From contig NC_030389.2 of assembly GCF_001625215.2 (NCBI RefSeq), positions 31,857,454 to 31,921,453 on the forward strand: 64,000 bases of DNA, written 5' to 3'. The notes beneath the pieces are model-generated. The model worked only from the letters and a program-made list of their open reading frames with translations, did no database searches and had not been told where the DNA came from. Position numbers and translations under genes: made by a program. Shown one piece after another: positions 36,540 to 48,022 of the stretch (positions within the stretch are counted from its first letter, which is position 1; each line of letters begins with the position of its first letter). The stretch comes from Daucus carota subsp. sativus. Its lineage: Eukaryota > Streptophyta > Magnoliopsida > Apiales > Apiaceae.

Positions 36540-38082
36540 ATGGCGGCCATGATAATCAAGTCAAAGCAATGCCTACGTCTCCCCTCCCACCTCATCTCTC
36601 CTCTCTCCACACTCACCTCTCCAGCCCTACAAACTCTCGAAGAACCCGAATTAATCAAACCCATCCTCCATCTCTCCCCATCCGAAACCCTAATTTCAGA
36701 CCAACTCCACTCCCTAATCAAAACCCACCACCGCAACAACCCCAACCCCACCTCCAATCTCTCTCTCCCCACTCTCTCCTTCGATCTCTCCCAAATCTCT
36801 CCCATCTCTCTCTCTCCCAACGTCATTCGCCATGTCATCCACAAATGCGGGTCCCCCCGCCACGGTATCCCCTTTAGCCAGACTCTCGCGTTCTTTAATT
36901 GGGCTGATAAATTAGTGTAGTGATGCTTATAATGATATGATTGACCTTTGTGGAAAGGTGCGCGCATTTGATGTGGCGTGGGGTTTGATTGATGATATGA
37001 AGGAGAATGGAATTGAGGTGTCGAATTCGACGTTTTCGGTTTTGATTAGGCGGTATGTGAGGGCGGGGTTGGCTAGTGAGGCGATTCTTGCGTTTAATAG
37101 AATGGGGGAGTATGGGTGTGTGGCTGATAAGATTGCGTTTACTAATGTTGTTTCGATTCTTTGTAAGAAGAGGAGGGCGGTTGAGGCTCAAGAGTTTTTT
37201 GATGGGTTGAAGGGGAAGTTTGAGGCGGATGTTGTGGTGTATACTAGTTTGGTTAATGGGTGGTGCAGGGCGGGGAATATTTCAGAGGCTGAAAGGGTGT
37301 TTAGTGAGATGAAGGAGGTTGGGATTCAGCCGAATGTTTACACTTATAGTATTGTTATTGATGCGTTGTGTCGGTGTGGGCAGATTACGCGAGCTCATGA
37401 TGTGTTTGCGGAGATGATTGATGCGGGATGTCAGCCGAATGCTATTACATTTAATAATTTGATGCGGGTGCATGTCAAGGCTGGACGGACAGAGAAGGTT
37501 TTGCAGGTGTATAATCAGATGAGGAAGCTATCTTGTGCTGCCGATACTGTTACTTATAATTTTCTTATAGAGAGTCATTGTAGGGATGAGAATCGGGATG
37601 AGGCTGTTAAGGTTATCAATACAATGGTCAGAAAAGGGTGTGAGGCAAATGCTTCTACATTTAACCCGATATTTAGGTGTATTTTGAAAGCAGGGGATGT
37701 TAATTCTGCTCACAGGTTGTTTGCGAGGATGAAAGAGATAAAGTGTAAGCCTAATACAGTGACATACAATATACTGATGAGGATGTTTGCTGATTCTAAG
37801 TCTGCTGACATGGTTATCAAGCTTAAAGAAGAGATGGACGAGGGTGAGATTGAGCCTAATGTGAATACTTACAGGATTCTGATATCCCTATATTGTGGGA
37901 TGGGACACTGGAATAATGCTTACAAGTTTTTCAGAGAAATGATGGAAGAAAAATGCTTGAAGCCTAGTGAGGCAGTGTATGAAATGGTTTTGCAGCAGCT
38001 GAGAAAAGCAGGACAGATAAAGAAACATGAAGAATTGGTAGAGAAAATGGTCATTAGAGGTTTTGTGGCTCGGCCTTTATAA
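36540..38082 (+). CDS. Pentatricopeptide-repeat protein, organelle-targeted type, with one frameshift
   Basis: The first frame (36540-36917) encodes an N-terminus rich in Ser, Leu and basic residues ([20 protein letters not shown]), typical of an organelle presequence, then [15 protein letters not shown] and AFFNWAD. The second frame (open from 36916, first Met 36937) gives 381 residues with about ten P-type repeats, for example [20 protein letters not shown] and [19 protein letters not shown]. The stop TAA is at 38080. No intron is visible. From memory it resembles Arabidopsis At1g20300, a mitochondrial P-type protein; members bind organelle RNA. Between FNWAD and [14 protein letters not shown] the frame changes and about eight residues seem missing. 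This is either a true lesion, leaving at best an untargeted protein from Met 36937, or a sequence error. Confidence 0.8.
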
Positions 38083-38925
38083 TTTTTTCACATTGTTGTT
38101 TCATTTTTACTGCAATATTTACATTGTAACTTTGCAGTCTCAGTTTCATTCTCTTTGTTGTCTTAATGAGCTTAAGTTTATACACCAGCAAATTTTTGGG
38201 GTCATTACTGAAGTTGCCACAATTGTTTTTGGATATTTGAGTTACTTGAGCTTGTAGATTCGTAAATAAAGCAAGCAAACCTGTCAACTATGTCATGAGC
38301 CGTTTATATCAATTTAACAATTAATACCCCAAATTTGTTTGACTTGTTTACAATCTGGATCTATAATCTTAATTCTATTATACGAGAACAAGACTGTTAG
38401 GTTGAGCAAATTCATTCAGTATATAATGACACTTCTGTCCTTGTTTTTACCCTTTTTGTCTACCCTCCAGATATGCATGGGCGCCTATTTCAAATTTTAT
38501 CACAAAAACCGCCGGTTACCTTGTATATCTACACATAAACCCCCGCCTTTCTGATATTGCAGGTAATTGGCTTGGGTTGCTCCAATCGCAAAATCTTTAT
38601 GTATCTGCTTCTTATGCTTTACACATTTAATATGATCGAATCAACATACAGAACCCATGTAAATGCTCTTGATTTTCATTTTTTTTGGTAGTATTGTAAG
38701 TGGTTATATTCTTTAGATATATATTAATGTGATTGTTTGATTAGGTTGGTAGGTAATGTATTGTTTCTGGAAATTATTTGGTAAAATTGAGTGTTACCCA
38801 ATGATTGGTGTTGAATAGAGAATTGTTTGTAATGCTGTGATGGAATGACTGAACCTGGGTGGTTTTTAGTTTGAAGCTAATGATTCTTAGTTTCTTTGTT
38901 GATCCTTAAATTTTTTATCCTAATG

Positions 38926-39209
38926 ATTTCTAGGCACAGACATTTCGTGTCACTAATTGGTTTACTGCGCGAAGGGGATAATGAAATGGTCCTGGCTTAT
39001 TTGATCAATGTATATTGTGTTGGAACTGCAAGGGGGCATTTTGTACAAAATTTAATATTACTTCATATTTTTATTGGTGCAGCAAGATGGATGCCTTATC
39101 TGCACATTACTAAAGCTAATAACACTTTTTATTCACAGGGATGTTAAGCCTATGTACTAATCTGTTGGATGATAACTGTGCTGCCATCACTCGGCCTTCA
39201 GGCTTAAGG
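38926..39209 (+). pseudogene. Receptor-like kinase fragment (CrRLK1L-like), copy 1
   Basis: The frame ISRHRHFVSLIGLLREGDNE, MVLAYL, then IGAARWMPYLH aligns with the kinase N-lobe hinge and helix E of FERONIA-type kinases. Typical members read RHRHLVSLIGYC and IGAARGLHYLH. In another frame IHRDVKP follows, and then NLLDDN and TRPSGL correspond to NILLD and the DFG region. The catalytic motifs are frameshifted or altered (DFG is lost) and the rest of the kinase is absent. It is a decayed fragment without the malectin or membrane parts. Confidence 0.75.
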
Positions 39210-39694
39210 TAACAGATTTCATATACTCTCTATACATACAATTATTATATTTAGCAACTGTTGTCCCACAAGTGAGTAATATGTTCAGAATTTATTAATA
39301 AAACTGATAACTTGTATACACTTTGTCCTAAATAAAGTGCATGTTCAAAAATCATCAAGAACACAAGTAATGTGTATAGATAAATCCCAAATGTGTTGTC
39401 TTTGTTCTGGAATAAATTAGAGTAATTGTATTTCATATACTCCTTGTCATCATATTGTTGTTTATAAAATATTGGCGGCCAGTATATGTTTTTCCCCAAA
39501 TTAGCTCATGCTCAAACCCCATAAAAAACTTTCTAAAGAATTTAGTGTCTGCACATTTGGATCACACAAATATTTATAAAAATAAAATTATTTTAATCTC
39601 CTCTTTATAACTGAGTGGTTTATTTGATTTAATATTTGCTTTAGAACATGTTTTATTGTACAGTGTAGAGGGAACTATACTTAATTGTCTTTTG

Positions 39695-39717
39695 CCCCCC
39701 CCCCCCCCCCCCCCCCC
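39695..39717. repeat. Run of 23 cytosines
   Basis: A pure C23 tract is followed by GACCCCGAAAACCCCC. Copy 2 of the duplication lacks it. The length may be uncertain in sequencing. Confidence 0.9.
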
Positions 39718-39849
39718 GACCCCGAAAACCCCCTACTTTAGGCTAAATTATCTCCAAGTGCTTATACAGACTATCTTAAATTTAATTCTCATGTCGTATG
39801 ACTCTACTTATTATTATGTATACAAGGGGATGACTCTAGAATGTTCAAA

Positions 39850-40090
39850 GCTCTACCCTTTGATCTTTCAACTACATGTAACTTAAGTCCATGTCCTTAC
39901 AAGTTACAAGTCCACGACTTTTGGCTCGTCAAGTTTATGTAACCTACATCTTGTATTCACATAAATAGGGATGAACATTGAGCTTGTATAACACACAAGA
40001 GAAAAATATTACAACTTCACTACTCTTATATGCTATCTGAACTAGTATAGTATATTTGTTCTAACATGCTATCAGCACCATAGTGTTAAT
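39850..40090 (+). mobile_element. Possible solo-LTR remnant in duplication copy 1
   Basis: ACATAAATAGGG (TATA-like) and TTGTTCTAACA followed by TGCTATCAGCACC look like the 3' end of a copia-type LTR and a mutated methionine primer site. It is absent from copy 2 at the matching place. The 5' border is unclear. Confidence 0.35.
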
Positions 40091-42107
40091 ATAAAAGTAC
40101 ACATTGTATTTGTTATTGCATGGAAAGAAAGCTATCGTAAGGTTGTGACTTGGAAGCTCGTGACACTGTTCCTCTTCTATTACGTAAGTACAATACCATC
40201 ATAACATGCCACTATTGTAACATGTTTTTGCTCCTTCATTTATCTTGTTTGTTAATTCAGAGTTAAATCATTGTGTGTTTATACTAATTGCATCATGATT
40301 TGTTTCTGTCCTAATGAAAATCAACTTCACTCCTATTAGTACATGCATAAGCAGAGTTATTATTTGGTACCCAATTGGTTTGGAATAAACAAAAATGGGA
40401 ATATGTGGTTTGTTTGTTTGTTTTTCTGTGATCTCATAAATAAAATTCAATATATATGTTATACCATCTGCATGCATGCTTCAGGTTATTAAAATTCAAG
40501 TAGAATGAATCTGGATACTAGAAGTCTATGGCTACAGACTTTTAGTTGGGCCGCTTATAGGATTTTTTTCTTTTAAACTAAAATATCTAGGTTTGATAAA
40601 AGGTCAAGTCATATAATTATTATCAAATATATACAATATGTTATGTAAACAAAAGATATATCTAGTTTGTCAAAGGTCAAGTTATATAATTATTAACAAA
40701 TATAAACAATGTTTTATGTAAGAAAAGATATATCTTGTTTGTCACTACATGTGGCATTAGGCTAGCAACCATTCTCTGTAACCACAAAATCACAAAGTAT
40801 TGAATCCCAAACTAAAATAAGTAAAAAAGACTTAATTTAATTCCATTGCAATCTTGCATTTAGAGAATAAAACTTTATTTCAGAATAATCAAAGGGTCTA
40901 TTCAAATATAATTGTAATTTCTTGATTCTATTTTTAATGTAGTTATAATATTTCCAAGAATTAAAAATAAGGAATATCATTTTTGTATCATCTCATTTGT
41001 GATTTTTGTTGTTTCAAATTAGCACAATGTATTCAAAGAAAACATTAATAATTGTGCAAAATATAGAAATTAAATATTATTTCTCTTATTAAAATAGATT
41101 GATATTATTTAGTAAGAAAATAATGAACTTGGTTATTATAAACAATCAAGAATGTTGGAGCTTGGCTAAGGTTCGGCACTTTAAAAGAATTGTAGAATTT
41201 GATTCTCGTCTTAAAGTTTATTTAGCATTCATTTGATTTCGCAAAATATGAATTCAACAATTATCATAAAAGATGATGAATATATGATAATATTAATTCT
41301 AGCACATTATTATAAGATGTGTGTCATTGGTCTATTAATCTTAAAAAGGGTCGAAATTCTTTACTAAATCTCTATATACATTATCAAAGCCAGAGAACTT
41401 GTGTTCTTAATATTAGAAATTGGGGTTTTGTAATTCATGGAGAGTGTCTGTAAAGTGTAGTTGATCATTTCTTTTGTAGAAGAGAAAGAGTGTCCAGATT
41501 ATTCATCTTGACAAGCCTGCTTGATATATATAAGTAGTAGAAGATAATTGATCGAGTTGGCTAATATATCCTTTTTTCGCTAGGTCTAAATGGTCATGAC
41601 GCTCTCTTTGTTAGCAATCCAAGGTTAGCATGTTTGGTGCAATGAAATATATTATATTGGTGTCTCTATGAAAGCACATACAATGAGCATATATACAGTA
41701 AAGTTTTAAACTGATCGTATTGTAGTTGACACCCAGTATTTTAGTTGATGAGGAAAACAATATTATTGTAATTTTCAATGGAGTAGCCAGAAGAATATGC
41801 TTGGTATCATTGTTTGCAACAAAAATAATTATACAATATTGAACCCAAACTAAAATAAGAAAAAAAGAAGAACTTAATTGAATTACATTGTAATCTTGCA
41901 TCTAGAATATTAAAATTTTATTTCGTAGATATAATTTGCAAACAAGCTGAAATTCTTATTTTTATTGAAATGAAAATATAACAATAATAAAGATATTCAT
42001 TTCAGTCTATACTTAAGAGATATAAATCTCTCAACAGACAACAAAATCACAAGAAAGGCTTGAATAAATGGAAACATTGTTAATTTAGCATCTTGAATTT
42101 ATAATAC

Positions 42108-42640
42108 TCAAAGAAAAAATGTCTCAATGAATAAAGAATTTCTATAAATTACTACATCTAGAACCACATAACTTATAATTGTCATTGTCCGCACAGTTTC
42201 ATAATATATGACGCCGTTCCATTTGCACACCATGGCGTTGAAAATGCTAGGTAATGAGATAGGGAAAAACAAGCCCTTGAAATAAAAATCAATCAAGAAA
42301 TCTTTCAGATCTTAAAAGTCTATTCGGACCTTCCGAATACAAATAGATAAGATCCACTTGTGCAAACCTCCCAAATCCTTGAAGAACATTGACACAAACA
42401 TTGTTCAACATGGAGAAGCCAATTACTTAACTCCACTTCGGGTGGAATATTGAATGACATCAATGTCGGGACAAATTGCCTCTATTGGGTCTATTTCTTA
42501 ACCCACGAGAATGTCCACGACGCTTGGATTGAGAAAGTCCTCCGCCGTTACCCACTGCAATATTAGTATTTGACATATTTGATGGATGCGAATGAAGTTG
42601 GAAAGTAATTTGGCAGCAACAGATTAAAAGAAAAATGGAC
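42108..42640 (-). pseudogene. AHL-like gene, broken copy on the left palindrome arm
   Basis: On the minus strand MSNTNIAVGNGG is followed by KRRGHSRGLRNRPNRG, then a shift and stop after NLSRH. Later frames recover VCVNVLQGFGRF, SEGPNRLLRSE, FNAMVCKWNG and SYVVLDVVIYRNSLFIE, matching the right-arm protein. Indels and stops prevent a full product. Confidence 0.8.
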
Positions 42641-43236
42641 ATATATAAACATAGATATAGGGGAGGGTGTTTCATGATGTCTTGAGCCTCAGATTTTAAA
42701 ATTTTAATTATTTATTATATATTCAATTTTAATTTAATATTTTAATTGCTCTATTTAATGGGAATATGAAAGAAAAATAAAATTTGTTTAACTCATAAAG
42801 TCATGCTTAAAAATAAAATTTTTTACATATTTAAAAAATTATTTAAATAAAATGTGTGTGAATTGTTAGATAATACATTTATGAGCACAATAATACATAT
42901 CATATTTACATATCATCTAGCAATTTACACACATTTTATATTAAATAGTTTTAAAAGTATGTAAATATTATATTTTAGACATGACTCTATGAGCTCAACA
43001 AATTTTATTTTATTTTCACTTTTCCACAAAATAGGGCCATTAAAAAATTAAACTAGAAATTATGACAAAAAAAATTAAACTAAAAATGAATACATAAAAA
43101 ATAATTAAAATTTTAAAATCTTAGGCTCAAGGCGCCGTAAAAACACCCTGCCCTAAATCTCTGTCTATATATGTGCATTTTTCTTTTGATCCGCCGCTGC
43201 CAAATTACTTTCCAACTTCATTCGCGTTCATCAAAT

Positions 43237-43716
43237 ATGTCAAATGTTAATGTTGCGATGGGTAACGGCGGTGGAGTTTCTCCAGCCCGGCGTCGTGGAC
43301 ATCGCCGTGGGTCGAGAAATAGACCCAATAGAGGGCAATCTGTCCCGACTGTGGTGTCACTAAATGTTCCACCCGGAGTGGAATTAATAAGCTGGATAAT
43401 TTGCTTTTCTGTGTTGAATCGTGTTTGTGTTAATGTTCTTCGTGGATTTGGCAGGGTCGCGCGGGTAGATCTTATCAATCTGTATTCGGAAGTTCCGAAT
43501 AGACTTTTAAGATCCGAAGAATTTCTTGACTTGATTTTTATTTCAGGGGCTTGTTTTTCCCCTATCTCATTACCTACCCTTTTCAACGCCATGGTGCGCA
43601 GATGGAACGGCGACATAAATTATGGGACAATGCGGACAATGACCACCGTAAGTTATGTGGTTCTAGATGTAGTAATTTATAGAAATCCTTTGTTCATTGA
43701 GACACCTTTTGTTTGA
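43237..43716 (+). CDS. AHL-like protein (AT-hook plus PPC/DUF296 type), right palindrome arm
   Basis: Start ATG 43237 gives 159 residues. It follows a TATATAT motif at 43164-43170 and matches the start context on the other arm; an upstream in-frame ATG at 43171 would give 181. RRRGHRRGSRNRPNRG (residues about 16-31) parallels the AT-hook RGRPRGSKNKP of the AHL family, but the GRP core is replaced. The rest follows the PPC domain: VPPGVELISWI, RVCVNVLRGFGRVARVDL, SEEFLDLIFISGACFSPIS, then MVRRWNGDINYG where AHLs have GGQGQVVGG, and VVLDVVIYRNPLF. AHL proteins are nuclear, bind AT-rich DNA and trimerise through PPC. With a weakened AT-hook it might act through PPC contacts only. It could be a transcribed gene or a long-lived captured copy. 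No intron is apparent. Confidence 0.6.
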   Translation: MSNVNVAMGNGGGVSPARRRGHRRGSRNRPNRGQSVPTVVSLNVPPGVELISWIICFSVLNRVCVNVLRGFGRVARVDLINLYSEVPNRLLRSEEFLDLIFISGACFSPISLPTLFNAMVRRWNGDINYGTMRTMTTVSYVVLDVVIYRNPLFIETPFV

Positions 43717-44989
43717 GTGCTATAGATTCAAGATTCTAAATTGACTATGTTTCCATCTATTCAGTCTTTCTCATATTTTATTGTCTTTGGAGAGAGATCT
43801 ATATCTCTTCAAAGTATGGATTGAAATTAATATCTTTATCATTGTTATGTTTCCATTTTCAATAAAAATAAGAATTTCACCTTGTTGCAAATTATATCTA
43901 TGTTATAACATTTTAATATTCTAGATGCAAGATTACAATGCAATTGAATTCAGTTTTTTTTTTTTGCTTATTTTATTTGAGGTATGATGTTGTATAATTA
44001 TTATTGTGGTCATTAAATTTGATTTATTTAAACAATGATACCATACATATATATTCTTCTAGCAATGTACTCCATTGGAAATTATAAGAATATTGTTTTC
44101 CTCATCAATTATAATACTGATCTGTTTAAAACTGATCGATAAAAGGACATGTTTCCACACACCTATATTACATCTTACATTTTTACTATATTTGCTCACT
44201 TATCTACTTTCACACAAACACCAATATAACATCTTTCATTGCATCAAACATGCCAGCCTTGAATTGCTAATAAAAAGAGCATGATAACCATTTGGACCTA
44301 GTGAAAGAAAGATATATTAGCCAATTCACTATCTTCGCTACTTATATTTATCAACCAGGCTTGTGAAGATGAATAATCCAAGCACTCTTTGTCCTCTAAA
44401 AAAAGATGATAAACTACACTACACAGACACTCTTCATGAATTATCAAACCCAAAATCCCAATTTGATAATTTCTAATATTAAGAACATCAATAGTGTTGA
44501 TGCTAATTTTACAGTTGTATATTGGAATCTGTGAGTTTGATAATGTCGATAGAGATTTAGTAAATTTTTTTACCCCTTTAAGGACTAATGACACTTTATA
44601 ATAATGTGCTAGAATTAATATTATCATATAGGCATATATTCATTGTCTTTTATGATATTGGTTTAATTTAGATAATTTTTTGTTGTGTAATCTATTGAAT
44701 GCTAAATAAATTTTAAGATAGAGAATCATACTATACAATTCTTTTAAAGTGCGGAACTTTAGCCATGACTCTTAGATTGTTGAAATTATTTATAACCAAT
44801 TTCATTATTTTCTTAATAAATAATATCAATCTATTTTAATGAAAGAAATAATATTTAATTTCTATATTTTACATAATTATTAATATTTTCTTTGAATGCA
44901 TTGTTCTAATTTGAAACAACAAAAATCACAAATGAGATGAGACAAGAATGATGTTTCTTGTTTTTATTTTTTTTAAAAATATTTTAATA

Positions 44990-46767
44990 TCAAGGTCATC
45001 CTCATCCTCTTCTTGTCCATCATTTGGTGGTGGCTCGTCTTTTGAACATTTCACCCTGATCTGCATGCCACATAACCCACTGTTGTTAGCAAAATAACTC
45101 GGATCATTCATTGTGTCCATTTGTCCACCCCGCGGGATTTCACCACTTAGCTTGTTGTTGCTCACATCTGACACAGAGAGTTCATCTAACTTCATAAATG
45201 ACTGTGGAATTGTACCAGAAATATTGTTGTTGGATAGGTCCAATGTTTCTATACTCTCAAGATCCCCAAAACTTTGTGGTATACATCCAGAGAGCCTGTT
45301 GTTGGCGATGTTCAGTAGCTTTAGATACTTGAGCTTTCCTAATGAAGATGGAATATTACCGGAGAGCATATTCTTCGACAAGTCTAGCAAAGAATAGAAC
45401 TGCTGGTTATGACTTGAGAGACCTTGTATAGCATTCTTTCAGTTCACTGTAAGGTCATTGATTTCTATTGTAAAAGTAAACATGCCCCTGTAGGATTTAA
45501 TCGTGCCCTCAGTCCAGCTCAGCTCCATTTCATTATCAATATCAGGTCCACTTACATATAAAGCCCAACCTCCAAATAGATTTTCCAACTCCGATGGGAC
45601 ATTTCCAACAAGATTTTTAATTGAGAGATCTAGGATTTTGAGGCTACTTTGGTTGGAGAACAACTTGGTTGGTAGTGAGCCATGTAGATAATTGTTACGT
45701 ACACTAAGAACTTGAAGGTAGGATAGTTGGGAAAGAAATTCTGGCAAATTACCTGTAATGTTGTTGTCATGGAGATCAAGATATTCAAGCATTATCATAT
45801 TTGTTGGGTTCCTAGGCAACATACCAGAAAACTTATTCCCCCCCAGTGCAAGAATACTGGTTCCTCCGCAAAATGACACTGGAATGTCACCTGAAAGTTC
45901 ATTAGAGGACAAATCAACATAAAAGAGTGAGCAATCTGCAGGATCAAAAACTGGGAATGTGTTGCCAGACAATTTGTTTCTTGACAAGTCTAATAGCATT
46001 AGTTGAGGGATATCAGCAATGGATCTTGGAATGGCCCCGGAAAAACTGTTTGCAGACAGCATAAGTACCTTGATGTTATTAGCATCACCTATATTTTCTG
46101 GCAACTCTCCTGAAAAATTGTTATTGAAAAAGGCGAGATGGTATTGAACCAGTAAGCTTGTTACACGACAGAAGTATACTTTTAACTTCCATTTCTGCAA
46201 GCCATATAGGAAATATTCCTGTTAAATTACAGTCACTCAGATCGATATATCAAGATTCTTTTGAGTGGAAATCCATTCAGGAATGTCTGCAGAAAATTTG
46301 CATGATTTGAGAGAGAGTTGAGAAAGCATACACTTAGGAACTATTTTGACATTGTTATTCCAAGTTAATGTGTTCCCTCCAAGATTTAAGATCTTGAGAC
46401 TCTCTATGTTAAATAAACTTGAAGGGATTTCTCCCGAAAGCCTATTATTTTCCAACAGAAGTGTTTCCAACCTGATCAAGTTACTTATTGATGGAGGTAT
46501 AAAACCACTGATACTGTTTTCGCTCATGTATAATATTTCCAATCCCTTCAAATACCCTATTGAATCTGGAATACGCCCCGAAAATTTGTTGTAATTGATA
46601 GAAAAGTGTTGCAACTTTGTCAGATTTCCAATTTGCTCAGGAACATATCCATCAAGCCGATTCTCTTCCAACTTTAGAGTCTTCAAATTTCCAAGCTTGC
46701 CAACTTCACTACTTAAACCACCCTTCAGTGAATTATAAGATAAATCAAGAAATTGCAGATTCTTCAA
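44990..46767 (-). pseudogene. RLP pseudogene 7 (long, truncated at both ends)
   Basis: On the minus strand LRRs run from NLQFLDLSYNSLKGGLSSEV through IPEWISTQKNLDI, where one base is lost (near 46240). A compensating shift near 46160 leads into NNFSGELPENIGDANNIKVL, then the island region SWTEGTIKSYRGMFTFTIEI and NDLTVN. A TGA replaces the Trp codon at 45439. Then come LDLSNNNISGTIPQSFM, GLCGMQIRVKC and acidic GQEEDEDD. The palindrome cuts it at about 44990, before the membrane helix. The N-terminal cap and signal peptide are absent because sequence reverses orientation at about 46770. Confidence 0.85.
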
Positions 46768-46800
46768 CTGGAAAACTTGTTATTGAAAGAATGACTTAAC

Positions 46801-47385
46801 CGTGAACTGGAAGAATGCTGCGCAAGGTCTCTCAAGTCATAACCGACATATTTATACTTTACTAGACTTGTCGAACAATAAGTTTTCAGGTGATGTTCCA
46901 GATTCATTAGGAAACCTCAAAGGACTGAAGCTACTCAACCTCTCCTACAATAAACTGTCTGGATATATACCACGAAGTTTTGGAGATCTAGAAAGTATAG
47001 AGACATTGGACCTTTCTAACAACAATATCTCTGGTACAATTCCAAAATCATTTCAGAAGCTAAATCAATTATCAGTATTAGATGTGAGTAACAACAAGCT
47101 AAGTGGTAAAATCCCGAGGGGTGGACAAATGGACACGATGAATGATCCGACTTATTCTGCTAACAACAGTTGGTTATGTGGGATGCAAATCAGGGTGAAA
47201 TGTTCAGGAGATGAGATCACACCAGAGGCACAAGAAGAGGATGAGGATGATGATGAAGATGAGCCATGGTTGTTGTGGACATGAGTGTGGATCGGATTCC
47301 CTCTAGGCTTCATTTCATCAGTATTAACAGCCTTTCTTAGTGGCTACTTTGTTCTCCCAACACCAAAATTACTCAATTCATTATA
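46801..47385 (+). pseudogene. RLP pseudogene 8 (C-terminal piece)
   Basis: It begins at NWKNAAQGLSSHNRHIYTLL (after the island), with three LRRs, the cap GLCGMQ equivalent WLCGMQIRVKC and the acidic tract EDEDDDEDEPW. TGA at 47282 interrupts the membrane helix, which continues in frame as VWIGFPLGFISSVLTAFLSG. It is joined head-to-head with pseudogene 7 at about 46770-46795, so the pair marks an inversion or nested rearrangement. Confidence 0.85.
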
Positions 47386-47655
47386 GGCACAATGAAACCA
47401 AACTGTTGTTCACAATCTTTTTATACCCTTTAATGTAATATAATGTTGATTTTAATAATTATTTATCTATTTATACTTTTAATTAAATCTGTTACTAGCT
47501 CGCACCTTAACTGTCATTACACTAATAGATTACTGGCCCCCCCCCTTGGTTTCATTTCATTCTAGTCAGTACTTTGTTATATTAACACGTAAGTACCACT
47601 TTATCCGATAGAGGCACAAATAAAGCAGAGTGTTGTCGAGCACATAAAGCGCTTA

Positions 47656-48019
47656 GAGCATCTCCAGTAGTCTCTTAAACCACTCTTCAAATATAATATA
47701 AAAAATTGACTCTTAACAATTTAATGTACATTCATCTCCAACAACACTCTTTATATTCATTCTCTAAACAATATTTTACTATTAAATTACTTTTATTAAA
47801 TAGGAGTACAATACAAAAGTGGAGAGAGAAAGTGGGTCCTTGTATTACTTTATAATAAAATATAACTTAAGAGTGGGTTGTAGACTCCTAAAAGAGAGGA
47901 GAGAGAAGAGGCTCTTAAGATTTTGAAGAGCCTCTAAGAGTCAATTGGAGCTACAATTTTGTTAATGCTCTCTACTTTTTGATTTAAAAGCTTGTTTAAA
48001 GAGCTTGTTGGAGATGCTC
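47656..48019. mobile_element. Tourist-like MITE (PIF/Harbinger type)
   Basis: The left end GAGCATCTCCAGTAGTCTC and the right end GAGCTTGTTGGAGATGCTC are inverted repeats. TTA lies on both sides (47653-47655 and 48020-48022), the 3-bp target duplication of PIF/Harbinger elements. It is AT-rich and non-coding. Confidence 0.8.
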
Positions 48020-48022
48020 TTA

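Larger units (their letters stand above)
38622..40490. repeat. Segmental duplication, copy 1
   Basis: From GATCGAATCAACATACAGAA onward this segment matches 62437-64000 nearly base for base, including a kinase fragment. A replaced stretch (39690-40090 versus 63505-63675) breaks the match. Identity resumes at AAAAGTACACATTGTATTTG and still holds at the right edge of the window, so the true length is unknown. Confidence 0.95.
40930..44990. repeat. About 4-kb palindrome with AHL-like gene on both arms
   Basis: The left arm (about 40930-42712) reads as the reverse complement of the right arm (about 43100-44990) at roughly 85-90% identity by eye. Examples are CACAAATGAGATGA near the outer ends, TGTGCTAGAATTAATATTAT on the right against its complement near 41295, and ATTTTAAAATTTTAATTATT at the centre. 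A spacer of about 390 AT-rich bases separates the arms. Each arm carries one copy of an AT-hook/PPC gene, pointing outward. The right end lies inside RLP pseudogene 7. Confidence 0.85.

Noticed and set aside
36518-36967. Long open frame opposite the start of the pentatricopeptide-repeat gene
   Set aside because: It is the antisense shadow of a C-rich coding region; its protein is Arg/Gly/Trp-rich without family resemblance.
38896-39147. 83-residue frame as a new small gene, since it is kept in two copies
   Set aside because: It aligns with a receptor-kinase domain in broken frames, and the two copies are one recent segmental duplication, so identity is not evidence of selection.
43218-43616. 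Open frame opposite the AHL-like gene
   Set aside because: It overlaps the better-supported plus-strand frame, whose codons match a known domain.
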